Assembly (NCBI GenBank): GCA_011634665.1
Contig: WAEK01000019.1
Span: 620,001 to 684,000, forward strand
Direction of reading: 5' to 3'
Length of the DNA stretch: 64,000 nucleotides
DNA from: Mortierella sp. BCC40632
Taxonomy: Eukaryota; Mortierellomycota; Mortierellomycetes; Mortierellales; Mortierellaceae
Every line of letters begins with the position of its first letter. Within the stretch, counting starts at the first letter, position 1. Positions 21,130-33,904 of the stretch are shown piece by piece. The notes below the pieces were generated by a model that saw only the letters and a list, made by a program, of their open reading frames with translations, had not been told where the DNA came from and made no database searches. Made by a program: the position numbers and the translations under genes.

Positions 21130-22559
21130 AATCAAAATCAAACAATCAAACAATCAAACAATCAAACAAAAAAAAAAAAAAAAAAAAAAAAAAGCGATAC
21201 AGTTTGTAAAGTATATGACACCGGGATCTGAGTTGCAAGGAACAGATCAATGGTGATAGTTGCAGGCCTTCTCTTTTTTTCTTTTTCTCCACTTTTAGCA
21301 ATAATACATATATTGTAATTTCTTTTTAGCAGCATACTCCTAGTCGTACGACCTTTGACTACCGACGCGTTGCCTACGGATTGGGAAACAAATGGAGGAA
21401 GGGGAGAGGGAGGAAGGAGCTTGTATGCAGCAAGGAAAAAAAAAAAAAAAAAAGAGTTGCTCTTGCTATGCCAATGTCAACATGGGAGAGAGAGAGATAC
21501 AGAACAGTCGGATGAAAGCTGACCAATGTTGGTCTGGAGGTGGTGCATCGTGGCAGCACTTTTGGTCGTACCACACACAATACGTCAGAGACTCGCTCTG
21601 ACCCTTCCATCCTTTTTTGGGCGGCAAAACACAGTTACCAAATGAGAAAGAAAGAAAAAAGGAAAAGAGACAACATGTAGGTCAGCGTGATAGTCTGAAA
21701 AAGGGGGGGGGGGAGAGTGTGAAAAAAAAAGGGATTACCTTGGCCTAGCCTGACGAGGCTATGTGTGTACATAGAAGAGTGTATTTGCCCGAACAAAATG
21801 CTTGACTTATGGAGCGTACAAGGTCAAGCGAACGAAAGGGCGAGTGAAAGAGAGAAAGAAGAAAGAGAAAGGACAAAGAGTATCGGATAAAAAAACTACA
21901 ATGACGTGGAAGCGATGCTTGGCTTTGCGAGCACAATGGACGAGTTGTTTGCTCGGAGTATCTAATGTAGCCATGCAGGCTCCTTCACACCACTCACGGA
22001 CTGTGCTTCCCAGGAGGAGAGGGATACGGACACGTTCCCGTTTGACACGTCTTTGGCGAGGACAACGTGGAGGAGTGGATAGGACGAGCTTAACCTTCTT
22101 TGGATTCGGCTGCGGCCTCGCGTTGATGCACGGACAGCCAACCGGGGAAGAGGTGGCAAGGGCTTGGGCGCTGATTGACCGAAGGGGAGAGGTCAAGGGC
22201 CAGACAAAGGTCAGACCAGCAGCAAAAACAGAGGGTCGGGCCACAATGGCTCTGAAAAAGGCCCACGGGGAGAAGCTCAACGGAGAGGCGAAGGCCATGC
22301 ACGATGACCTTTGATATTGTCATCTCTCCGTATCTCTTCTTTAGCGCGCGCGCGCTCTCTCCTTATTCTCCTTGTCCCCCTCACCATCTCCGCTCTTCGC
22401 GCTCTCTCCCCTTCTCTCTCTCCCTTTCTCCTCCTGCGGCAGATCCCACATGGACAAAGGTGATCCTTCTTCTATTCGGTTACTTGGGCACAGGAAGGCA
22501 AGGCGAACCGCCACTAACCACACGTTCAGTTAGATCGCATGGCTGACTGGGTACTCAAA

Positions 22560-22561
<2 letters not shown>

Positions 22562-22612
<51 letters not shown>
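22562..22612. repeat. (CT)n microsatellite, about 50 bp
   Basis: Uninterrupted CT dinucleotide run, a mirror-type polypyrimidine tract. Confidence 0.9.
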
Positions 22613-22614
<2 letters not shown>

Positions 22615-23104
22615 GACAAAGGGCAGTAAACCCTCTGTTGCAGACCACTTGGTTTAAGCTTTTTGTCGATCCCCTTTTTCCACTGTTGTTGCTTGCCTTC
22701 TCACCATGGGTCTGGCCACGGGGCGGATGCAGAGGGAGAAGAGAAGAGGAGAAAAGGAAGGGAGACGCCATATGATCGATCCGACCTCTGCCGATTAGTA
22801 TTATGTTTTCGTGTTTCCGACCAATGTGTGATGCCGCATGTTGGATCAGAGGACTGGGGGAAGAGAGGGCGGGGTTGGGGTGGGAGAGAGAGACATGGTC
22901 GAGTCAACTGCTGCTTACTGTTGTTTTTTGTTTATGAATACGGGAGCGGGCGAGTGAAAGCGGGCACCAGCAGGGTACAGAGTAACAGGATTAACAATAC
23001 AGACATTGGCGAGCACAGGCGGCGTCAAAAATAGTTTCCTGCAGCCCAAGGGTCTTCCTTCACGAATAGAGCAGATCCTCTTCCTCTTCTCTATCTCTCT
23101 CTCC

Positions 23105-23138
<34 letters not shown>

Positions 23139-23186
23139 TTTCTCTTACTTTCTGTAAAGAGATGCAGGGCGAGACTCACGCGTATG

Positions 23187-23436
23187 TGGGTGATGTAGGA
23201 TGCGATCCATCCAAGACCCAGTATGACAGAGAAACACACAGGACCCAAAGCCCCCACAGCCCAAATGCTACGTTGTTCTGCAGGGCTCGATATGCGTTCC
23301 GATGGACCCTGACCCGAATAGATAACCAAAACAGTGGCCAGAGCCTCGAGGCTTGACTTTGTATACTTCCCTCTCAAGACCAACAACAGACGTTTTGCTC
23401 TAGAAGCTGGCTATTTCGGCTGTGGGCGTCATCGCG
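23187..23436 (-). CDS. Possible internal exon of a membrane protein (unrecognised)
   Basis: The minus strand is open between a TTCTAG acceptor (exon from about 23436) and a CGC/GTGAGT donor (exon end near 23187). It encodes about 80 residues with a hydrophobic segment (WAVGALGPVCFSVILGLGW) preceded by a Lys/Arg-containing soluble part. I do not recognise the family. The overlapping plus strand is less convincing but not excluded. Neighbouring exons were not found. Confidence 0.3.
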
Positions 23437-24625
23437 ACACGCCGTGTGTGCTAGATGCGGGAAGCGACAAAGAGTCTAGATTAGGCTTGTTTTCTCGGAG
23501 AAAAGGTAGGCGAAGGAGAAAAGGAGGAGGGGATAGAAAAAGAGCACATGGTAAAAAGTATCTCTTTTTTTTTTTTTTTTTCAGACGCGAATATGTTGTT
23601 CTATGCATCAAAAGAGACCGCATGGCCAAGCCCAATGTCCCGAGCATTGTTGCCCATGGATTACGGATGAGGCGCAGAGCTGGACAAAAAAAAAAAAAAA
23701 TAGAGTCTGGCAGGACAAAAAGTCAATCTCTGGCCATGCACGCGCGAGGCCAAGTCATCTGGCCCTTGCTTGTCTTTTTACTCCCCCTTGCCTTTTGCGC
23801 TCCCTTCAATTATTTGCACTCGCGCTCCTCCCCTCTTCTTCTTACCCCCTTTCGCCTCGGGAGGATCTGTCAGTCAGCAGTGAAGGCCGGCTGGACCCTT
23901 TTTTTTTTTTTTTTTTTTTTTTTTACTGACGTTCTCGCCTCTCGCCATAACCTGACGATCGGGGAAGGGGAAGGGGAGGATGTTGTCGCGCAAGACTCGC
24001 GAGGACAATGAGCGCGTCAAGTTTGAGGTGATGCAGAAGCAAGAAAGAGGGGCATTCCAGGATGGAAATGCTCGTTAGTGCAACGTGTGCAAACACGGAG
24101 CCAAGGAATAAGATTACAGCGAGTCAAGTCAACACAAGTTGAGAAAAAGAGCGCACCCTGGGCGTTCGACTACCCCTTCTTCCCCAACTTTGAGGACGAG
24201 GGGAATGAGGAAGGAGGGATCGGTTCCACATCGAGCTGGAGACCACCAGCAGGAGCGGCTTTTTTTTTTTTTTTTTTTATCTTTGACCGATGGAATGCTC
24301 GATCGAAGCACAACAGCCATTGGGCTAGAGAAGGAGTATGAAGGGTGGATCGAGAGAAGAGAAGAGAGAACAAAACGGGAACGATACCACGTTTAAAAAA
24401 AGAAGTATTGGCATGCAGACAAAGTGGAATAAAAAAAAGCTGGCTGCAGCCCAACTTTCTTTTCTATAAGCTTGCTCAGTCACTAGTGGTTGTCTACTCT
24501 ACAAGTGGAGGAGGAGGAAAAGGACAAAGAGGACGAAGAGGAGAAAGGTGTCGCTGCGCCCGGAACCAACATCCGGGGCCTGGCTCTTGAGGATGCCGCC
24601 GCTACTGCCGCGATGACTGATGTAG

Positions 24626-24757
24626 ATGGAGGGCTTGGCCGCACTGGTCACCCTTCGCCCATCTGTGCAGGGGATCAAGACAGAATGGGTCAAGGCGATA
24701 GAAGGAGAGATGGCGTGGAACGAGAGCGCGGATGCTGTTAAGAGCGGATTACAATAA
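24626..24757 (+). CDS. Possible terminal exon, hypothetical protein
   Basis: A 43-codon frame starts directly after an AG and ends with TAA. It has an amphipathic, globular-looking composition (VQGIKTEWVKAIEGEMAWNE). It may be a last exon whose upstream exons are not located. The opposite strand is also open here, so the strand is uncertain. Confidence 0.25.
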   Translation: MEGLAALVTLRPSVQGIKTEWVKAIEGEMAWNESADAVKSGLQ

Positions 24758-25156
24758 TATTATTATTAATATGGGCGCTGTGTTGTGTGTATCTAGGCAA
24801 AGAGGATAGGATGGCCTGAGGATTGGCTCGCCGAATCAACCATAACTTCAGAGTGAATGGCTCAGCGATTCAATCAGACGTCGCGCATCCCGTCCTGCAC
24901 TGCACGGCATTCTCTCTTTCTCCTCCCCAGGATGCCTGGTACGGGGCGGGGCAGAGTGGATATGCCACCGGTGCCCTGGGTAGGAGAGAGAGAGTATGTG
25001 TGAGGGAGAGAGAGAGAGAGGAGAGAGAGAGGATGTAGGGGCATGAATGAGGCGTACCATTGGTAGGTGACAGGGGGAGGGGGAAGCAAGGAGCAGGGGC
25101 TGAGAGAGAGAGAGAGATTGACCAACACAGAAGAGATACGGATGAGCGGAGAGAGG

Positions 25157-25161
<5 letters not shown>

Positions 25162-25195
<34 letters not shown>
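25162..25195. repeat. (GA)n microsatellite
   Basis: GA dinucleotide run, one of several purine tracts in the flippase upstream region. Confidence 0.85.
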
Positions 25196-25199
<4 letters not shown>

Positions 25200-25363
25200 C
25201 GTGACCTGGGTGCGGAGACGACTTTTTGCCTTTCTTTGGCCATGTCTGAGTCTAGTGACGACTAGGTTGGGGGGTGGGTGATAAATGGGCCAATCTGTTC
25301 ATAGAACGGGGCTATATCTGGTGCCTGGGAAGAGAGAGAGAGAGAGAGGAAGAGAGAGAGAAA

Positions 25364-25395
<32 letters not shown>

Positions 25396-25808
25396 TCTCT
25401 CTTCTCTCTTCTTTCTTCTTTTAATTTTTTTTTTCTCTTTTCTCTCTATACTTTTTTCTCTTTATTCACACCCTTTCTCTCTTTAGGGCCATCTCTCTCT
25501 CTCTCCCCTTTATATTCTTCATTGCGGTCCTCGATCGACATCGATTAATCTGCCCACTTTTTGCTTTTTGAATTTGTTTTCCACACCCTTTCTATTCTTT
25601 TTCCTGCCTCTCCGACAACTGACTCTTAGGCGCGTGTGCCTGGCCATAGAGCCGTGCTGGCCTGTTCTTCACACGCTGAGCTGATCCCTTTTCTGAGAGT
25701 CTCTCTGCCACAAGGACATATGGGGCTGCTACCTCTTCTTCTCTGACCCTTTCTGCACTCGTCTCCTTTTCCCGCCCAACTTGGGCCCTTTGTCCACAGA
25801 TTGTCGAC

Positions 25809-28800
25809 ATGTCCTCGCTACCCACTTCTCCCGCTGGTTCTGGTGCTCAGAACCCACCATCAACCTCGCGCTCCATGTCCACCTCTGCATCTTCTTCCTC
25901 ACTCCCCGTCCCTTCTTCAAGCCTCTCACCACAACCACCTTCCTCCCCATCTCCCTCTTCTCTCTCCGCCTCCACCTCCTCTTCATCCCTTAACCGCGCC
26001 CTGCCGTCTTCCGCTGCAAGCACTTTACTCACTCGACCTCGATCAGGGTCCATGCCTATGCGGCCTACTCGTACCCCGACGGCTCCTGTGGCCTCGTCGT
26101 CACTTCGCGTCGAGGTCTTGCCCGACGATATTCCTTCACCCCCACTTCCTTCTGCTTCCTCCGCCTCCACCACCCCAGTCAAGACAGCTCTGCAGAGTGG
26201 ATCCTCTTCACTCTCAGTTGCCTCGTCGCGACTCCGGCACGTCCCTTCTGCCTCGACCTTGAACTTTTCAACCTCGTCCCCTACCAGCGGCCGGTCCAGG
26301 AGTGGATCCATTACTTCTCCACGACCACCCAACCTGTCACTTCTCGTTCCGCCGCCGCAACAGAGCTCGACCTCGGCAGCGTCATCGTCCTCTTCCAACC
26401 CTTCAACAGATGAACAGGCATCCCCGCCTTCCAGTAGCCGGAGTAGACCCCGGAGTGGTAGCGCCGCCCCTGTCATGGCGAACAATTCTTTTCAGAAAAA
26501 AACCGATACAGATCTACTCCCGACACAGTTCAACCTGACGATGGACAAGGGACCTCCTCAGAGTATCGACACTTGGGAACCAGTTATCCCTGATATCAAG
26601 GTCCAGGTCCACGAGGACGATAACGACGACAATACCGACAATACAGGAGCCATTACAGGCACAGCCGTCTATTCAGACGAACCCGAGTCGCTATCACTGC
26701 ATGATGACGAGGAGGAAAAGATCATGTCGACCTACCAGATCCTAAACCTCATTATCCCCGACATCTCTGAGGCCTCTGCAGCCGCCGAGCAACTCGAACA
26801 ACAACAGCAACAACAACATCTTGAAGCTGACCCACTTGGCGAGAACACTGCCTCACCTGCTGTTTCACAATCGACTCATGCCTCGACTTTGGCCATTCCC
26901 ACCAGTAACAGCAGCAACAGCAGCAACAATAGCAATGGCAGCGAACGCACTATGAGCGAGTATCTCAAGGCCAATGTGTCTGGCGCGACCGACTATCTGG
27001 CCTTGGCCACCCTCGGTCTTGGAGCGGGACTCATTCCGGCCACGGCCTCCGGCACATCCTCCCGGCCGAGCACCCCGCTACCTATGCCATTGCCTGCTCA
27101 ATCCAGCAATTCGACCTCCGCTCTGCATCCTCTGGGATCGTCTGGTCCCAATTCCACCTCAACCTCACTCCCAGCTGGAGCTGCAGCTCCTGGAGCTGGA
27201 ACGTCCATGGGGACGAGTACACCCCCCGCCACACTCTCTGCTCGATTCCGCTTACCCTTTTCTTCTCGTGCCTTCATCCCCCCATCTCGTCCAGCTTCGG
27301 TGATCCATCCAGCTCAACCAGCAGGGGATCCCTCAGCGGAATACCAGGGTTCATCCGGACTCTTGGGGATCAGTAACCCAATGCAGATGTCGAGTGCTCA
27401 ATTGAACAACAATCAAGGAACGGGTAACCGATCCTCGTTCTTTGACTATCGATTGACAAGTCTTCTCCAGTTTGGAGCAGCCTCCTCGATTGGAGGAGGG
27501 GCCAGTATCCGATCATTTGATCCGACACGAGCCAGTGTTGATCTGAACGGTGAAGCGCGTCAAGAAGTGTATGAGGTAGAGTTCAATGTCCCTGTGGACA
27601 AGGCTGCCGAAGAAGCTCGACGAGCGATGGAACGTACCTTTTTGGGACGGATCAAGAAGCTTCTTCGAGCAGGATTCCCTGGAAGGGATTTGGATCCGAG
27701 AACACGCAAGCCTCGGTACAAGTATCCGACCAACAATATCAAGACCACCAAGTACACGCTTTTGACATTCTTGCCCGTCAATTTGCTTTTCCAGGTAAGA
27801 AGATCTAGAGAGGGAAAAAAAAAAAAAAAAATAATAATAGTCAGTAATTGACTAAGGGTAGGGAGTGGGAATGGGAGTGGGAGTGGGATGCAGCAACTTG
27901 CTTTGCATTCTATTCTAGGGTTAGGGGAGGGGGAATGTATTGGACACCATGGATAAAGGGATAGGATCGGCCTAGGGTGGTAAGGAGATGGGCCACGCAA
28001 TGATGCGTCGGTTCACCCGGTAAAATCTATTACGCGCAGGAAAAAAAAAAACACAAAAGGGTAAAGGTTACGTGTTGGATAGGAAGACCCAAAGGGAAGG
28101 TGAGAGAGGACCCTTTGGGGGGAAAAAAGAAGTTTAGGGGGAGAAACTCTTGAAAACCTGTTGTTGTTGGCTTTTTTACGCAGCCGAGGGATCGGAGCAT
28201 GTTTAGAGACTGGCTCCGGAATATTTCTGCCGCTTCCATTGAGAATAAGCAAAAAAAAAGAGAGAAAGAGAGAAAGAAAGATGGAGGCGTGTGCGGGGAG
28301 GAGAGGGATGGCACTGCCAACAACATTCAAGCACCCATGCATATCCACACAACCACAAACAACACGCGAGCAAGACCATTCCCCACCCCATCTGTGAGAC
28401 GAAGTAAATTTTTGCGCAGAATGGAAGTGCGGGTAAAGGAACGATTGGGACTTCGCCTTCGGAAGCAAAACTGCGCATTGTCCAAGGCGAACACGATCCC
28501 TTCCTTCTAGTCTCCCTCGCTCCCCCCTTTTTTGGGCCCTGTCTGCCTATCATTCTCGTTGTCTCGTTGTCGTTAATTCGTTCGCCGGGGAAAAAAGAGA
28601 GAGAGAAAACAAAAGCCGTTGCGCATTTTCTTCTATTGCATTCCTCGAATTCTTTTTTCCGGTGCTTTGTGGTACCCCCGATAGACCCAAAATCGCTATT
28701 TTCTCTCTTTCTCTTTCTCCCTCTGTCCTCAATATATCCGCTTCAACGGATCCCCTCCTACCCTTTTCCTTCAATTTTTCCGTTCCTGGATTAACCTAGA

Positions 28801-31800
28801 AGGAAAGAAGAAAAGTGTGCGCCTGGGAATCGTAAAAATAATTATAGCAAGCGTGTCCATTGTTCGGTTCCTGAATCCACTGGACGAGTCACAGCCTCTC
28901 ACTCTTCAAAGAGAAGAGGAAGAAAGACACCACACTCACTCACACTCTCACACACACTCTCACACACGTACTCACGCCCAAAATGGTTTATTTCCCTCTC
29001 GTTCTCTATTTTAGTTCAAGCGATTCTACAACATTTACTTTTTGTGCGCCGCCATTTTTGTGGTTGCAGAGCCATCGCTCTCACCTGTGACAGAAATCTT
29101 GCCCTTGGCACTTGTGCTCACGATCACGGCCATTAAAGATGCCCTCGAGGACTATGTAAGTGAGAAGGAGGATAGTAGCGAAGCCCGTGGGCTGTTTGTT
29201 CATTATTGAAACCAAACCTCAGGGCTCTGATACCCACACGTGCCAAAAGAGAGTTCCCATCCCTCTCCATTACTAACGTATCATGCACCTCTTTTTTTTT
29301 TTTTTTTTTTTTTTATCCCCTTTCACACCTAACCACTCTCTAAATATGACTCTCATTAATATTTTAGCGCCGCTACCAACAAGACAAGCGCTCAAATAGT
29401 CTCGAATGTACACTTGTCCGGGATGGAGAGTTGATTCCAATCAAATCCAAGGACATTCGTCCAGGTGATGTGCTCCGGATCAACAAGAATGACAAGATCC
29501 CCGCAGACGTGCTTCTCATCTCCACCTCCATGGACGAGGGAGCCTGCTTTGTCGAAACCTCGGAATTGGATGGCGAAACGAATCTGAAACGCAAGACTGC
29601 TTTGACCTTGACCTCAATCTTGACCTCCAAAGAACAAGTCTCGACCCTGAGAGGCAAAATCACAACCGAAATGCCCAATGAACGGTTGTCAAGATTGGAT
29701 GGAAGGATCAAGGTCTCTTATCAGGACTCGACCCTCCCTGGCAATGAAAAGGAACAGATTGAGACACTTCGGGATCAGGAGACAGGTCTGACCACCGCCC
29801 CTACCCCAGCTGGCCCTCGGTCTTCGCCACCAAATCCAATGAGGAACGTGGCCCGTGACACGAGCTATGACAGTCTCAATTCGATCGCGTCTTCTACTCC
29901 ATCTTACTCCAGTACCACCGCCGCCCATCTTCTCATGAAGAAACGTCGTACCTCCTGGACCGCCTCAGGCACTGGAGGCGCAGGATCCGATCAAAAGGAT
30001 GGACCTCTTGTCATGGTCGATGAAGTCGCTCCTGTGACCATGACCAATGTCGCATTGCGTGGTTCGTGGCTCAAGAACACAGAATGGGTCTATGGTGTGG
30101 TCCTGTACGCGGGTGTGGACACAAAGATGATGCGCAATCTCAAGAACACAGGTCTGAAGTTTTCGACCATGGAAACCAAACTGAACCGAATGATTGTGGC
30201 CATCTTTGTCTTTAATGCCGTTCTGTTGATTGCCTCGATGTGTTTTGCCTATGTTGGGTCTCATTCAGAGACACTCCGTGCACCCGTGGCATGGTATACG
30301 ACGATCGAAGGTCATGAGTTTGATCCCGCACCTACGGATGCTCGTGTCTTTGTGGGTCAATTGATGAACTTTTATGTGATCTATACCTTTGTGATCCCAA
30401 TTTCAGTCTTTATCTCGGTCGAACTCTGTCGTGTCGTTCAAGCACTCTGGATGATTTGGGATGAAGAGATGCGATCCTATACAGAAGGTCCATTGTCACA
30501 GGCAGAACAGGAAGAGATTGCACTCGAACAAGGCCCCACCAACACTACTGGAGCAGTCGTGACGAAACCCAAGGACGAAAAGGCAATGGTTCGAACCCCT
30601 ACCTTGACAACCGACTCCACTGCCGACACTCAAGTCTCAACAGGCAAGGCCAACAAAAAGTCCAAGAAGGTCAAGAAGGAAGGTGATTCCGAAAAGGGTC
30701 CTCATTTCTGGTCGCGTGGATTATTGTCCGGGATGAAGAGACAGCCCAAACCCAAAAAGAAAAAGAAGGTCAAGAACTGGACTCGGATGCATGTTCGCAA
30801 CTCGAATTTGAACGAGGATCTAGGAGCAGTCGAATATATCTTTTCGGACAAGACAGGAACCCTGACCCGAAACGTGATGAAGCTTTCCAAATGGCATATT
30901 GGAGGTCGAACGTTCCATGAGTTACAACAACCAGGTTCCTTGGGCATGCGTATGAGAGATGGTTCGATCAGCGATGAAGAGTACGATCTGTTGATGGCCT
31001 TTTGTCGTAACATTGCCGTCTGTCATTCGGTCTTGCCTTGTGTTGATTCCAAGACGGGAGAGTTGTTGTATGAGGCCCAATCCCCGGATGAGTCGGCCTT
31101 GTTGGAAGCCCTTCGAGACAACGGCGTTGTCCTCAAGGCCCGAACCAAGGATTCTGTCACGGTCGAGATCTTTGGCCTCGTGACCGAGACCTATACATTG
31201 CTCAAGGTGCTCGAGTTCACCTCAGATCGTAAATGTATGTCCGTCATTATCGATACCCCACAAGGCATTCAACTCTTTTGTAAAGGCGCCGACAATGTGA
31301 TCCTGGCCAAATCTGATCTGGTCGAGAATGATCCTCTGTTGATGCGACAATTGGATACAACTGTTCGTCGGTTCTCGATTGCTGGATTGAGGACATTGAT
31401 GTTGGCCTGGCGACCACTTTCGGTAGAGGAATATGAACGGTTTGATGCCGAGTATACCAAGGCGGAGTGCTATATCGAGGGAGAAGGCGAAGCTGATGCA
31501 AATGGAATGGATCGAGAAGAATTGATCCGCGCAGCCTGTGAGACGATCGAAGGTCGATTGAGATTGTTGGGTTGTACGGCCATCGAGGATCGACTCCAAG
31601 ACCAAGTTCCCGAGACGATCGAGTACCTGATGGAAGCCGACATCAAGATCTGGCTTTTGACAGGAGACAAACAAGAGACGGCAATCAACATTGGTATTTC
31701 TTCCCGCTTAATCTCACCCCAGATGAAGATTTTGGTATTGAATGTCAAGGTGGAGCGAGATTGTCGATTGGTACTCGAGTATTTTGTGGAACGGATCCGA

Positions 31801-33662
31801 GAACGTGAGCGAGAAGAGGAACGATACTGGCAAGAATACCAACAGGCCTTGGACCGAGTTGCCAATGGAGAAGCCTCGATGGCCGAGGTCCCACCTCCAC
31901 CTGAGAAGGAGCGGTATGCACTTGTGGTGAATGGAGAGAGTCTTGCGTTTGTGTTGGGCAATGAGATTTTCGAAGACATGTTCCTCCGAATTGGTACCAG
32001 CTGTCACTCGGTTTTTTTTTTTTTAAAAAAAAAAAAAAAATTTTATTGTTCATAATCTTTATTATGGAGCTTTTCTATTCCTCTCCCTTGGATCTTTCTT
32101 TCCTCCCGCGCTAACATTTTCTTTTCCATTCCACTTTAGGTTATCTGCTGTCGTGTAACGCCTCTTCAAAAGGCTCTGGTTGTCAAGCTCGTTCGCAAAA
32201 AGCTCCACAAGGTCACTTTGGCGATTGGTGATGGTGCCAACGATATTTCCATGATCCAGGCCGCGCATGTCGGTGTCGGTATCGAGGGTATGGAAGGTGC
32301 ACAGGCCGCAAGATCCTCGGATTTCAGTTTCAAACAATTCAAGAACCTAAAGCGACTCCTGACGATCCATGGTCGATACTCCTATCTCCGAATGTCCAAG
32401 ATCATCTTTTTCTCCTTCTACAAGTCGATCTGTTTGATCACAGTCCAATTTTGGTTTGGGTTTATGAATGGTTGGTCTGGAGGTGCACTGTACGATGAAC
32501 ATTTCTTGACACTCTGGAATATGGTCTTTACAGCATTGCTTCCAATTGCGGTGGCATGTTTTGAGAAGGATGTTGAAGAGGAATCGATTGGCAAGTATCC
32601 CAAGCTGTATAAGGCTGTCAAGGATGGACTCTACTGGAACACATTGACCATGGCTGGATGGGGCATTGCCTCCTTTTGGCACTCAGGAGGTAAAGAAAAA
32701 GTTTTGCAGTCAATTAGTTGCCTCCCTCCCTTCCCACCTAGATGTTCTCTCTTTGTAACCAAGTATTGCTGCGACTGACTGAATTTGCTCCGCATTACGT
32801 TTCTCTCTCTCTCTCTCTCTCTCTAGTCCTGTTTGGAAGTATCTATGGCTCGATCTCACATGGTGTTGTCACGTCCCAGTCAGAAGGGGTGGATATTCCG
32901 ATGCTCAGTTTCTATGCCGGTTCTCTTGTCCTGATCACAGTAACGCTCAAGATGTTGCTCATGATCTCACATTACACCATGCCCATCTTTGCCGCCTTGG
33001 GCATCTCCATGGCTGGATACGCGTTGGTCTTTATTGGTCTTGAAGTTGTTGGACTTCTGGAATCGGGTGTCTTTGCTGCGTTGCATTCGTTGCCACTGTA
33101 TTATTTCGGTTTGTTGGTCATCCCGATCGGTTGTCTGTTGCCCGATTATACACTTGCCTATGTACTCCGTCAATATTTCCCATCGGATGCACAGATTATT
33201 CAAGAGGATCAACGCGTCCAAAAGATGCGACAAGAGCAACTATTGAAACGCAAACAAGAAAAACAGGCTGCAGCGGCTGCAGCAACAGGATCGACAGCTA
33301 AAGAAGGAGAAGGTCGTAAGGGATGGAACTGGAAGGGCAAACATGTCCAGGGCGAGAAGGATCTCGATCTGGATCCAGATCTGGAAGCAAGCCAGATGGA
33401 GATGGATGTCCGATCGACGATGACGGCCGAGGGCAAGAGCTTAAGGAGCTGTACCGGCGTCGGAGGGGGTCATTACCGTAAACCGTCGACTCAATCTATT
33501 CCAGAGAAGCAACGAGGAAACGATGAGGACGAGGAAAGCGGTAGCTCAGAGAGCGAAGACGATTATGAGGACGAAGAGGAGGAGGAGGATGGTGTAGAGA
33601 GTCATGTTGAGGATCTGGAGGACGTTGCTCGAAGAGCCAAGGCGTCTGACTCAATAGTTTAA
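25809..33662 (+). CDS. P4-type ATPase, phospholipid flippase (2051 aa)
   Basis: Exons are 25809-27794, 29015-29155, 29368-32010, 32140-32689 and 32827-33662; the joined frame stays open for 2051 codons. It is a P4-ATPase that moves phospholipids to the cytosolic leaflet. Landmarks are the family start PTNNIKTTKYTLLTFLP (end of exon 1), the actuator motif DGET (about 777), the phosphorylation site DKTGT (about D1203), KGAD, GDKQETA, GDGANDISMIQ (about 1620) and a C-terminal set of TM segments. The first ~600 residues are a Ser/Pro/Thr-rich extension with poly-Gln and poly-Asn, absent from typical flippases. Two further hydrophilic inserts sit near DGET and before DKTGT (Lys-rich). The tail is acidic. 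Intron 1 is long (1220 bp). The intron 3 donor reads GTTTTT inside a poly(T)/poly(A) tract. Confidence 0.9.
27795..29014 (+). other. Large first intron of the flippase gene
   Basis: 1220 bp, far longer than the usual 70-330 bp introns in this window. It starts GTAAGA and ends TTTTAG. It contains poly(A) and CA-repeat runs (28940-28970) but no supported gene. A cryptic regulatory or RNA element is possible. Confidence 0.6.
32011..32043 (+). repeat. T13-A16-T4 tract at intron donor
   Basis: Starting one base after the donor G, 13 T are followed by 16 A. This makes a perfect inverted repeat able to fold into a hairpin beginning at the splice site of flippase intron 3. Confidence 0.85.
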
Positions 33663-33904
33663 AAAATAGTGTGGATTCCTTTCATTGTGCATGTACTTTT
33701 TTTCTTTCTTTCTTTTAGTTCAGGTCATCGCAGAAAGTAGAGGGCAGCTGTTCTTGTATGTACTTTTATCATCCTTTGTTTCTTTTTTCTTTCTCTCTCT
33801 CTGTTACAACATTCCTGGCAGTAAAAAAATGTAGTTCATTTTTCATTTATTTGGATTTGGTTGGTATTCTCCATGCTCTGCTCTTTCCAGTTTTTTCACT
33901 ACAT

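Larger units (their letters stand above)
21130..25808. other. 4.7-kb region with isolated coding-like islands, unresolved
   Basis: It contains many (CT)n/(GA)n tracts. Three stretches look coding but could not be linked. (a) 22086-22314 (+) ends with a Lys/Ala-rich tail and stop. (b) 23190-23436 (-) is a hydrophobic exon-like block. (c) 24626-24757 (+) is a 43-codon open stretch ending in a stop. Some may be exons of one or two genes. The right end is the flippase promoter and a strongly pyrimidine-rich leader. Confidence 0.35.

Noticed and set aside
21802..22314. 170-codon plus-strand frame as a complete gene
   Set aside because: Only the last ~75 codons look coding; the first half is basic and repeat-like, so it is kept only as a possible exon.
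25847..26485. Long minus-strand frame over flippase exon 1
   Set aside because: Reverse complement of a Ser/Pro-rich coding region giving Glu/Gly-rich translation; no domain.
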